Shown here piece by piece: positions 13,095 through 23,352 of a stretch of DNA of 64,000 bases. The stretch lies in contig NC_069126.1 in the NCBI RefSeq assembly GCF_026914265.1, forward strand, positions 34,267,225 to 34,331,224. Direction: 5' to 3'. This DNA comes from Mya arenaria (Eukaryota > Mollusca > Bivalvia > Myida > Myidae). The translations under genes and the position numbers were made by a program. Below the pieces are notes generated by a model. That model ran no database searches, was not told where the DNA came from, and was given only the letters and a program-made list of their open reading frames with translations. The stretch's first letter is position 1. Each line of letters begins with the position of its first letter.

Positions 13095-13794
13095 AGGCAG
13101 CCATACACTGCAGTCTGTAAATGTAGCAGTGCTCCGTTTACATCAGCTTGTGTCCTAAAACTTGCTTCCGGTTCATCATCCATACAAATACATTTTTTAT
13201 TTGAGGGGTTGTAACATATGATAACCATGGTATTCTATATTAAAACCTTCGTAGCATTCTTGTTTGGCCGGGATCACAAGAACATTGGTTTGGTTTTGGG
13301 CGTCCTGCACACGGCACACGATATGTCGTGGTCTTTGAAATGGTCTCAGATTGTTCCGTGACATTCATACTTGGCATGGTTTTAAGTGACCTAAACAATG
13401 CTTGCACGTACACCATGGCGGTACAAATTGTATTGTAAGTATTGAATCTAGGGTTTTCACAAAAACTCGAAGTAGTTGAACAAAACTACAATTTAGCTAA
13501 AATAACACATAGATTTATAACTACTAACGAACTAGTTAACGCTGTCAAATAAATCGATGCATTATCAATATAAATTGAACTTATTATCAGTGTTTCTGGC
13601 CAGCTGGTCAACTAGAGTTGTATGAGAGGTAACGTTAGCAAACAGTTCGTTTTTGTCCCTCTGTAAGCTTTCGAGTTTGACCAGCACCCGTACTCAAACC
13701 GGTTGCTTGTATAGCAAGAAGGCTCTGTGATTTGATTCCATAATTTACTTTGCGCACAGCAAAACCCTATTAAACACACTAACATGTCCATCAT
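13095..13794 (-). pseudogene. Short-chain collagen C4-like gene, degraded copy D
   Basis: Exon 1 (from 13,794) keeps the signal peptide MMDMLVCLIGFCCAQ and TEPSCYTSNRFEY. About seven bases are then missing relative to copy E and the frame is lost. The donor is also changed: GATGGTAAG of copy E is GATAATAAG here. Of exon 2 only 13,095-13,375 remains, corresponding to the middle of the domain (HGT... CAVC ... MIPA ... CYEG ... DEPEA), also with small indels. The 5' half and the C-terminal residues are gone. The upstream TATATAAATA at 13,841-13,850 is preserved. A host pseudogene. Confidence 0.8.
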
Positions 13795-13840
13795 TGTGTA
13801 GCACAGTCTTTCCTGTATGTGTTCGTTACCAATGCAGATT

Positions 13841-13850
13841 TATTTATATA
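13841..13850 (-). promoter_or_regulatory. TATA box retained in front of pseudogene copy D
   Basis: On the minus strand TATATAAATA lies about 47 bases upstream of the copy D start codon. Spacing and surrounding sequence match the TATA box of copy E. It is probably inherited through duplication. Confidence 0.55.
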
Positions 13851-14510
13851 GCAGTAGGCTTGAAGCATTTGAATGCCGTTATTAGCGATAACGATAGAAT
13901 TGAAAGGTTCATACAATAACTATAATAAACTTAACTGGTACGTGTTGGAAACGGAATAGTTTTGAATTTCAAACAAATGGTTCAAACATGTTTTTATTTT
14001 GTGTTTTAGTACCGTCTAAGACGAAATAAATCGCTTCTCGTACTTAGCTCAATCATATTCAAAGCACTCCAAAGCATGTGAAAATAATATAGGGTACTGG
14101 TTGGCGACATAATATTTGCCTTAAAGAGCTTACCTTAAATAAATGACATCAATTGTTATGGTGTATGCAGCAGAGTCTCAAACGTTATTTTTTTCTCAGT
14201 GCATAGTTTGAGGTCCATAAGGAAATATAAAAAAAACATATCGAAACCTTTGTGTACTTAGTTGTATTTTTTAATTACAATAAGCTGGGTACCTAAATTT
14301 GTGGACGTTTTAAGTTGTTTTTAATGCGTTTTAAACGTTTTAAAGATAATTTTATCTAAAGATTTTCGTATATTCTTATTTAAGTAGGTCGGCAAAGTTG
14401 AGCCTCTTAATAAGACACTAGAAAAACATACATCATATCACAACGTTTTCTTCATAACCAAACTTTCTGGAGTTATAATTATAATAACATTATTACATTA
14501 ATCAAAATAA

Positions 14511-14770
14511 ATGCGGTGTGTGTGTGAGCGCGCGCGCGTGCGTGCGTGCGAGCGTGCGTGCGTGCGTGTGTGTGTGTGTGAGAGAGAGAGCGAGAGAGAA
14601 AGAAAGAGAGAGACAGACAGAGAGACAGACATACAGAGAGTGCGAGTAAGTGCGTTTGTGAGTTTGTGTGTGCGTGTGTGCGTGCGTGCGAGAGAGAATG
14701 AATGAGCTGTTATGTTAGTGTGTGTGCGTCCGTGTGTATGTGCGTGCTTGTGTGCATGCGCACATACCTG
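14511..14770. repeat. Compound (GT)n/(GC-GT)n/(GA)n microsatellite
   Basis: About 260 bases of alternating purine-pyrimidine (GTGTGT, CGTGCG) and purine-only (GAGAGA) tracts. Open frames across it on both strands are artefacts of the repeat. Alternating GC/GT runs can adopt Z-DNA. It begins about 110 bases beyond the end of segmental copy 1 and is absent at the corresponding place near 20,090. Confidence 0.95.
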
Positions 14771-14799
14771 CATGTTTTATGTGTGGGTGTGAAACAGTT

Positions 14800-17700
14800 C
14801 GCTGCCTTTCTCTACAAAGTATTAAGTATATCAAACATCGTCTATAGGTGTGCTTTTTGGTCCCACATCTTCTAAATCTTCAGTAGCTTATATGTGAGTG
14901 CCAAATTAACGTCCTCAGCTTGAGCTCTTTTATCATTTACATTTCATGAAAGAAAAACAACGAGGTCAGTAGCGAAACAACGCTGGTCACTTCAGTCAAC
15001 TACGTAGTTAATGTAATTCAGTTATGTCTCTATCAAAATGGCCTACGTAAAGCGTCGTCCGGAGCGTATACACCAGATAAATTTGACACACTCAATACCA
15101 AAATGTTTACGACTGTTTAAACCCTCTGGATGCTCTTTCGTCTCCTTAGATATGTCAGAGGTATCGATCTTATTTATCTTCTATTCTTATTCTTGTCAAC
15201 ATCCCCTTTTCATGCTTCGCATGAGCCACTTGGCGTTCTAATCCACTTCATCCTCTTCTCTCTGTAATTGTTTGACTCTATTCTCTGGCGAGTGGATCCC
15301 ACTATATCATTCTTGGCGAAGTCCGCGTCATCTCCATTTATTCCGCCTGTTGCACCATTAAACACAGTAACATCCTTTCTCTGTTTGTCAGTGACAAATG
15401 CCCTGTTTCGAAGGAATTAAGTTGCTGTTAAGGCAAATTTGTTCCCCTATAGAAGATACAAATGGCATTAAACTTCAAATCGAAGACGATGTTTAAGGAA
15501 TGTGTTTTATCTTCAAACTGTGCCTTAGCATCCAGGTGAGATTGTATGACCAGCTGAATAGTATTGAAGAGTGAGGTTGTGCACGCAAACTGGTTTAACC
15601 ACCTAGTAAATTTACATTTTACTGACCGTTCCAACGCACGGTATTCTCTTGATAATCTTGATAAACGCACCTAGTTTGTTTTTAAATAGTGTATGTGCAG
15701 TGTGTTGTTTGTTAAGTTTTGTGCTGTTTTTCAGTGTTTCTTGTTTGTGATTTATTTTGGTATGTTTTGTTCCATATCTTTGTCAATTATTCTGTGCCAT
15801 TAAACGGGGTTTATGTTTAAAGGTTTGGCTACTGAGCTTTTTTCTGTAGTTTTTCATATACATATTAAATGTCTCTGCTCTGTGAAAATATTCTAATGGT
15901 ATTAACAAGTGCTGAAAAAGTGAACAACAAATGTTTGACATTTTATGCCACAATTACGGCATCAGACGTATATACTTGATAACTCATCTCGAATACATGA
16001 TAATACAGATAGTCAAACAAATATCTCAGTTTATTTTTAAGTGAATGAAATCCGCGTTAGCAAATGCTTAATCTATTTATTTTGTGTAAAATGGCTATAT
16101 TCCTAAATCTCTAAAACAATTATAAAACAGGAAAAGACAACTTCAAACCAAAGGCAGCAATTGAATGGCTGTTACGATGTGACAAAAATAACACTCACTT
16201 AAAATGACATTTCCTGTGTGCTCTGTGGAAGTCAGTTCCTTCGCACTTTAGTGTTAATTCTCTCTTCCTTCAGAGACAATTGAATTTGAGCCACAGTCAA
16301 CGCGTTTGGCGTTGGGTTTTCAGAACAATGCGGTGCTCTGTATTTATCGCAGTTGTTGTAAAATCTGAAATCATGCACCCACCACCCCAAATAGGTCACC
16401 ACACTAGGAAACCTTGTTAACTCGTTTAAACCACTTGCAAATATGGCCGAAAAATCGACATAAATCGTCACCAAAATTCTGGTACTCACCAAAGTGAAGA
16501 AGGCGCAGTACTATCTAGAAAGTGATGTAGGAGAAACATACACCTACCATCCCATATAGGTCACCACACTTTGAAAACTTTGGAAATATTTTGTTTATTG
16601 TAAAAAATATGCGCATGTCACCAACAAAGTCAATCGATGCTTGTTCCTCTCTTATGTTATGGCTCATTTGGGAGGATACAATGTTAGTAGACGATATCCA
16701 CAGTCTCGAAATAGGGAAAACTAGGCTGGAGCCGTGGATGTGGAAAGATAATCTTGCAATGCTAGACGAATTAATAGAACGAGCTGTATCCTGTCACTTT
16801 TTTTAAAACACACGTGAAATTAACTTTAAATAGTAGAAGTACAGAAATGATTGTGTGTTTTTTATAAGCCGACATCAACGGGATGATGCAGCGGCATGTT
16901 CACAAACACTCGTGTTTACTGGGTAGATTGAAAAAAACTGACTCTTTTTTTAAAAAGGTTGTAAAACTGAAATGCGTTATTCAATATTGTGGAATCAAGC
17001 TTATAGTATATATAAAAGGTTATGTTTGTTATTGTGTATACTATCAGTAAAATCAATTAAAAACGGTCCGTTTTCGCGATCCCTAAACGTCTTTAATTAA
17101 TTTTGCTCCGAATAGTTTCCATGATCAACATTTGGCTAATATCATAAATCATCAATGGCATCCAAGCGTTTGATAAATGAATATTATAGAGTGTTATAAC
17201 ATATAGTAACGATAATTTGGAATTTCATTCAAAACCTTTCTGATGTCATAGCGGAAAACAACTTATCTGCATAATTGTATGAGTTATCAATATCAATACT
17301 ATTTTATAACATTTAACCTGTAATTCATACGAATACGGCGGTATCTTTCAATTAAAGTTAATGTTAGTTATTGCTTTTTTTAAATATCAAGTAATATTAA
17401 TACAAACAACTATAAAAAATGTATATGTAAAATATCGATGAACACTAAGTTCAAATTTGTTAGCTTGTTACCTGAATAAACTGATATGGCGTAAAACTCT
17501 AGTCGCACTGGATTAACGAACGATTTAATTCTTCCGACATCTTCCAACCAATAGATATCTGTTATGCTTAGTGGTGTGCATTATTACAATATACTGAATG
17601 TTGTCACGTGTTTAAGAAATTACACTGTTTTTGGCCAAGGCTTTATTTAACTTCATCAAAATCCTTTTTATGTGTGTGTCAGGGAAAATATTTTTTAAAA

Positions 17701-18180
17701 CATTTATCTTAGACTGAGGGGCATTTTTGGTCTATAATTAGGAAGTTCTGAAACGTTGTGCTCTTACTGTGAAAATGTCAACCTTTGATAAAAACAGCTT
17801 TAACGGAAGTTGCAATGAAATAATGTTAAAATAATCAAATCCATTATATAAATATATAAATGAATATTTATGGTTTAAGATTTAGGAATCTGAATAATAA
17901 ATAAATAATACAGACGCAAAATATTCAAAACTCTTATAGGTCCGTTTACTGTTTGGCTTAGTGGTCATAACATCAATTAATAGCATTGAGATTTGTTTCT
18001 GATCGATATAAAAGCATGTTTTTTTTGTCTATACATTATCAACTGAGGCCGACACAGGAATTCAATAAGGCCACAGTAAGTATATTCAAACTAATGATAC
18101 TGATGCTTTAAAATCGTTTGTAATATTTCCTCGAAATGTTTTAGTGATCATATAGTAAAGCAATATAGCATGAATAAGAG
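14800..18180. other. Intergenic stretch without a recognised gene
   Basis: Contains short open frames at 15,428-15,670 (-), 16,232-16,492 (-) and 16,591-16,806 (+) that I could not assign to any family or place in a spliced gene. The 3' end near 15,690-15,840 looks like a dispersed repeat. I do not call genes here. Confidence 0.45.
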
Positions 18181-18182
18181 TT

Positions 18183-19424
18183 TTACAATGACTCATATGT
18201 ACAAACTACACATGTTAGTTCTCTTCCTCCAATGTAAGGCAGACATGGCAGGGAGCCACACACTGCTTGCTGAAAATGTAGCAGTGCTCCGTTTACATTA
18301 GCTTGTGTCCCTATTCGTGCTTCTGGTTCACCATCCATGCAAATATATTCTTTATTAGATTGATGAGTATCCCGTTCTGCCATAAGATAACCATGGTATT
18401 CTTTATTCCAACCTTCGTAGCATTCTTGTCTGGCTGGAATCATAAGAACATTGGTTTTGGACGTCCTACACACGGCACACGGTACGTCGTTGTCTTTTAA
18501 ATGATCCCAGAATGTTCCATGAACTTGATACTCGGCACCATGCACGTCACCTTTGTAGCTTGGCGTCGTATCCGGACCCCACTGTGGATCCTTAGGTAGA
18601 CATAGGTAGTTGGCACCGTTGCCATGCTTATCATGCGGTGCCCCACCAGCAAACCCGTTGTAGACAAGTTCAGCGTCTGTATCGATTGGGCACTCTGTTC
18701 TTCCCCAGCGAATGTAGGTGTCTCCACCGGGATCCTTAAGTCCTTTTATACTGTTAACAGTGTCTGTGAGGTTTTGTATCATCAATTTGTCCTCTGAAAT
18801 TGAAGGAAAATAAGTGTCTTTAGTACTTTAAATATTTTAAAATCTAAACCGACAGTTATCGCGTTATTCGGTTTTATGTTTAACGTGTATCGTTTTACTT
18901 GTGCAACACACTATCGGATGGTAAACTATTTAATAGTGTTGGTAATCATTACATATAATGTGAGAACAATGCTTATTGAAAAATACATAAAATTATGTGC
19001 GTATTGCGTTCGAAGTGTGTGACCTAAACACTATTGAACGTACACAATGGCTGTATAAAGTATAAGTATTATATTTAGACTTTTCATAAAATCATAAGTA
19101 AAAGAACAAAAGTACAAACTATAATAACACATGGTTTTATTACTGGAAACGAACTCGTTAACGCTGTCAAATAAATCGATGCATTATCAATATAAAATTG
19201 AACTTACCATCAGTTTTTCTGGCCAGCTGGTCAACGAGAGCTGTAAGAGATTTGACGTTGGCAAGCAGTTCGTTTTTGTCCCTCTGTAAGCTTTCGAGTT
19301 TTTCCAGCACCCCAAACTCGTACTCAAACCGGTTGCTTGTATAGCAAGAAGGCTCTGTCCGTTTATTTAATGATTGACTTTGCGCACAGCAAAACCCTAT
19401 TAAACACACTAAAATGATCATCAT
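18183..19424 (-). CDS. Short-chain collagen C4-like secreted protein, complete two-exon gene (copy E)
   Basis: Exon 1 is 19,424-19,208 (phase 1 donor G/GTAAGT) and exon 2 is 18,793-18,183 (acceptor atttcag). Together they make 828 nt, 275 residues plus stop. Residues 1-14 (MMIILVCLIGFCCA) are a signal peptide with likely cleavage before Gln15. Residues ~25-105 are helical and coiled-coil-like (VLEKLESLQRDKNELLANV, LTALVDQLARK, then KLMIQNLTDTVNSIKGL). The C4-like domain runs from DPGGDTYIRWGRTECP to GRELTCVVC, with NDVPCAVC, LMIPARQECYEGW and VCGSLPCLPYIGG. There is no Gly-X-Y collagen stretch despite the family name. The start could also be Met2 (19,421). A TATA box lies 47 bases upstream. 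Likely secreted and oligomeric through the coiled coil; lectin-like or matrix roles are speculation. Confidence 0.9.
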
Positions 19425-20090
19425 TGTGTAACAGTGTCTTTCCTGTATGTGTTCGTGACCAAAGCATATGTATTTATATAGCAGTAGGCTTAATTACGCA
19501 CACTAGACGCATTTGAAGTCGTTATAAGCGATAACGATAGTACACTTGAAAGCTTCCTACAACAGCTATTAGAAACTTAACTCGTACGTGTAAGAAACGG
19601 AATGGTCGGTAAAACGCAACATTATTAGTCTTTATTCAGGGCAACGAAGGGTTTAAACATGTTTAAATTTGTTTGTTTTAGTATCGTTTACGACAGAAAT
19701 CGCTTCTCAGTTATATCCATAGCACTCCAAAGCGTGTGAAAATAATAAAGGGTACTGGTTGGCGACAAATTTTTGCCTTAAAGAGTCCACCTTAAATACA
19801 TGACATCAATTGTTCTTATAATATATGCAATATAGTCTCAACCGTTTGTTTTTCTTAGTGCATAGTTTCAGGTAATTCATTCCAATGAGTATATAATAAA
19901 AATAATATAATAAAAAAACATCTCGATACCTTTTTTGTTCTTAGTTGTTTTTCCAATTACAATAAGCTGTGTACCTAAATTTGTGAACGTTTTAAGTTGT
20001 TTTTTATAATGCGTTTTGAACGTTTTAAAGATATTTTTATCTTAATAATGTCGTTTATTCTAATTTTAGTAGGTGTGCAAGTTGAGACTG
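18240..20090. repeat. Segmental duplication, copy 2 (gene copy E plus flanks)
   Basis: Partner of 13,083-14,403, in the same orientation. It retains the full domain exon that copy 1 lacks. Similarity upstream of the gene runs through 'tatttatatagcagtaggct', the 'cgataacgata' block and 'gcgttttgaacgttttaaagat' to about 20,090. Confidence 0.7.
19471..19480 (-). promoter_or_regulatory. TATA box of C4-like gene copy E
   Basis: TATATAAATA on the minus strand ends 47 bases upstream of the ATG at 19,424. A start site 25-30 bases downstream would leave a 5' UTR of about 20 bases. The motif and its setting are conserved in copy D. Confidence 0.6.
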
Positions 20091-20885
20091 GCCAAACAGA
20101 TTATGAACTCAATGTGCAAAATTCAAACAAAAGGTATTTCATACAAAGATGAGAGCATTCTTTTCCTTACTGAAAGTTTGACTTTTTTCCTCACCCCCTT
20201 TTAGGGAAAAAGGTTATTGCAAAAGTATCGGTGTCAAGCAAAAAAAATAGTTATTGACCATACAAACAAAACATATCAAGGTGTTTTCATAAAACTTATA
20301 TGTCTTGCTGATGAAAATCTTCAAATGAGAAGGCTCATCACAATTGTTTGAATAATTCTCATTCATTACCATCACTAGTTTGAATGAGTAGCGGAAATAT
20401 TTGTCAAGAGCCAGTTAATATTATCACTTAAGTATTGTTTACATGTTTCCAGTGACACTCTGTTCGTAAGTAGCATTTATGGCTATTATAATAAACGAAT
20501 GATAAACCTAGATTGAAAAAGAAGCAGCTGATCAACTTACCATTAACGCGTATATTTACTGGTCACGTTATCACACTGTACTAACAAACGCACGTGGACT
20601 TCGGTTCCTTTTCTTGTATAAAATTGTTATTATCGTAGGCGGTCGTAATTCGTTTAAATCGTAAAATTGATTGACCCAGATATAAATAGGCATTTAATCG
20701 GGATTTTACAAGCATTTCGTCCCGATTTACCCGGGGTTGGCTGTACCGAAAGTCAAAGTCCCCGCCATTTGGGGGAAAATGATGTGGTTACAATTAACTG
20801 GTGCATTATTCACTGGTAGAGTAATTTGCCCCATGCATGGCGCAGTTGGACAAGCTTTTGAAAAGACTAATAATATATGTTATGT

Positions 20886-20998
20886 GTTTCCGTTCCGGAC
20901 AGAAAAATCCGACCAGAGGGCATCTCTAATGCCAGGTAACAAGGTTTGCCGAGCTACGCAGCGTGCCCGAGGGTCTGATTTTTATATCCGGAACGGAG
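20886..20998. repeat. Hairpin-forming dispersed repeat (foldback/MITE-like)
   Basis: The arm 'ccgttccggacagaaaaatc' (continuing 'cgaccagagggca') is inverted at 'tgcccgagggtctgattttt' (continuing 'atatccggaacgg'), around a ~45-base centre. It is GC-richer than its surroundings. No protein is encoded, and it is probably a short non-autonomous element. Confidence 0.7.
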
Positions 20999-21321
20999 AC
21001 TGATGATTGATATTTTTTCTGTGAAAAAAATAAATAGAAAAACGCGTTTTTGTTCATTTCACCAAAAAGCGCGTGCGATGATGTTTACTGACGTCATGAC
21101 GCGCAGTATTTTTTTTTCACTGCATACGTCAAGAAGTTCCTTCAGTATCAGGCCTGTTAAAGGTTATGTTGTTTTTTTTTGAAAATATATTTTTGCCAAG
21201 TTAAAGTTTATGGCACCCATGTATTGAAATCCATAATTATGGTAACATTAAGTGTATAATAAGAGAAAAACAAGAAACGCCGCGACGAAACCAGGTTTTT
21301 AATGATTGACAGAAGAACTTC

Positions 21322-22385
21322 AGCCTTTGTCTGTTTTTCTATTTTTAGTAACAGTGACCTTGAACCTAGGGACCCCAAATGCAATCCATTGAAAGGTATC
21401 CATAAACTCTTCCTTTATACCAAGTTGTGTCAGGATATGTCAACCCTAACTTAAGTTATTCAGTTTCAACCATTTTTCTATTTTTAGTAACAGTGACCTT
21501 GACCTTGAATCCAGGGACCCCAAACGCTATCCCATGAAAGGTATCCATAACCTTTTCCTTTATACCTGGTTTGGTCAAGATATGTAGACCATGACTAAAA
21601 TTATTCAGTTTCAACTGTTTTTCTATTTTTAGTAACAGTGACCTTGACCTTGAATCTATGCACCCCAAAACGCAATACCATAAAAGTATCCATATACTCT
21701 TCATATAGACCAAGTTCAGTCAAGAAATGTCAACCCTAACTAAAGATATTCAGTTTGAACCATTTTTCTATTTTTAGTAACAGTGACCTTGACCCTTTGG
21801 ACCCTAAATGCAATCCCATGAAAGGTATCTATTATTTCTTTCTATACACCAAGTTTAGTCAAGATATGTCATCCCGAACTAAAGTTATTTAGTTTCAACC
21901 GTTTTTATATTTGAAGTTACAGTAACCTTGACCTTGAACCTAGGAACCTCAATCGCAATCCCATGAAAGGTACCCATAAACTCTTGTTATAGACCAAGTT
22001 TGGTTAAGATATGTCAACCCTTACTAAAGTTATTCAGTTTCAACCGTTTATTTTTTATTTTTAGTAAAAGTCACCTTGACCTTGAACCTAGGGACCCCAA
22101 ACGCAATCTCATGAAAGGTCTTCATACACTCTTCCTATAGACCAAGCTTAGTCAAGATATGTCATCCCTAACTAAAGTTATTCAGTTTCAACCGTTTCTC
22201 TATTTTTAGTAACTGTGACCTTGACCTTGACCCTAGGGACCCCAAACGCAATCCCATGAAAGGTATACATAAACTCTTCCTATTGACCAAGTTTGGTCAA
22301 GATATATCAACCCTAACTAAAGGTATTCAGTTTCAACCGTTTTTCTTTTTTTAATAACAGTAACATTGACCTTGACCCTAGGGAC
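21322..22385. repeat. ~144-bp satellite array, about 7.4 copies
   Basis: The landmark 'agtaacagtgaccttgac' or a variant recurs near 21,345, 21,486, 21,630, 21,775, 21,915, 22,062, 22,207 and 22,351, giving spacings of 140-147 bases. Each monomer continues with 'ctagggaccccaaacgcaat', 'ccatgaaaggtatccataaa', 'agaccaagtttggtcaagat' and 'caaccctaactaaagttatt'. Most copies carry tgaccttgacctt, the reverse complement of two overlapping TCAAGGTCA-like motifs. Frames crossing the array have no coding meaning. Confidence 0.95.
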
Positions 22386-22439
22386 CTTTTGTTCTGGATA
22401 GTTTTCAGTGCGCACAAATGAGTCATATTATTTGCAACA

Positions 22440-22604
22440 ATGGTGATCTTTGTATGTTTTGGGTTCTGCCTGGGTTGTCTAGTTTGTTGTGCAGCGAGGG
22501 TGGTGGGTACAAAGCTTATCAAGGCACAGGTGGTACAGGCTGCCAATGAGGTACAAGCCTTTCGCTACATTATCCGAACACTGACCGCATGTCTCGTTAA
22601 TTAA
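22440..22604 (+). CDS. Small ORF with a signal-peptide-like start, uncertain
   Basis: 54 codons starting MVIFVCFGFCLGCLVCCAARVV, a hydrophobic cysteine-rich leader, followed by a short helix-prone tail ending TLTACLVN. It lies directly after the satellite array. No family is recognised and no promoter or splice context supports it. It could be a first exon, a micropeptide or chance. A different frame is open on the minus strand. Confidence 0.2.
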   Translation: MVIFVCFGFCLGCLVCCAARVVGTKLIKAQVVQAANEVQAFRYIIRTLTACLVN

Positions 22605-23352
22605 GCAAGCTCTTTTCGAGAATTTTTGGAACGGAACCGTAAACTACTGGTCAATTAAAAACATCTGCACGACCGAAATGATATGTGTCAATATTGACAC
22701 TCCCCAGTTTTCATTCAAACACATTGCAATCCAGAATCAGAGGCACTTACTAAAACAATCAATTTATACTTTCATTTTTATGGAACACTAGAAATTGCCT
22801 TTAATTGATAACAAGTACAGGCTTTTGCTCATTTATTTATTAGCCGACAAGTGATCGACAAATGGGACGTACGTTGCTATGCGGTTTTTAACAGTGCGAA
22901 TTATAAGACACAAAGACCAAATAACCACAAAGAAATAAATAAATCACATAGTTAACCCTGTTTTCTTAAGGAACCCCTACCCTGGAATGTTGATTATCTT
23001 ACTAGGGTGTATGTTAATTAAAACGCTTATTAATGAGATCAACTTATAACAAATGGACCTTTTGTGATTGATATGACAGATTATCCAAGTAATACGACTC
23101 CGGTAAAAAGCATCATTAGAATCCGGCTTAACATTTAGAAAACAAACGTGATTGCGTTTTTGTGTTAAATCTACTTATATTCAGATATTTAAATTGAGAG
23201 ATCAAACAAAATCTTCAACACATATGATACCTTAAACACGCCAAATAGCAATAAGGTAAGCTTTTTTAAGTACAAGACTGTTAATATCTCAACAATCTCA
23301 CACACATCAACAAACGAATATTTTGAAGAATTCATTCATACATTAATCAAAT
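22605..23352. other. 3' flank of the NB-ARC/TPR gene, nothing else seen
   Basis: AT-rich sequence downstream of the minus-strand gene ending at 23,353. It probably includes that gene's 3' UTR. A minus-strand AATAAA appears near 22,830, but whether it is used cannot be decided. Confidence 0.4.

Larger units (their letters stand above)
13083..14403. repeat. Segmental duplication, copy 1 (gene copy D plus flanks)
   Basis: The block is co-linear with about 18,240-20,090. It covers the 3' half of the domain exon, parts of the intron, exon 1, the TATA region, and roughly 600 bases of upstream flank ending near 'tttaagtaggtcggcaaagttgag'. This copy has lost the 5' half of the domain exon. Divergence is visible throughout, so the duplication is not very recent. 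Confidence 0.7.

Noticed and set aside
14498-14773. Long open frames over the GT/GA microsatellite
   Set aside because: They are translations of simple repeats on both strands.
15428-15670. 80-codon minus-strand ORF
   Set aside because: Composition is protein-like but no motif or exon context was found; it may lie in a dispersed repeat.
16232-16492. 86-codon minus-strand ORF with several tryptophans and a possible donor at its 5' side
   Set aside because: No family recognised and no neighbouring exon could be joined to it.
16591-16806. 71-codon plus-strand ORF
   Set aside because: No family similarity, no splice or promoter support; probably chance.
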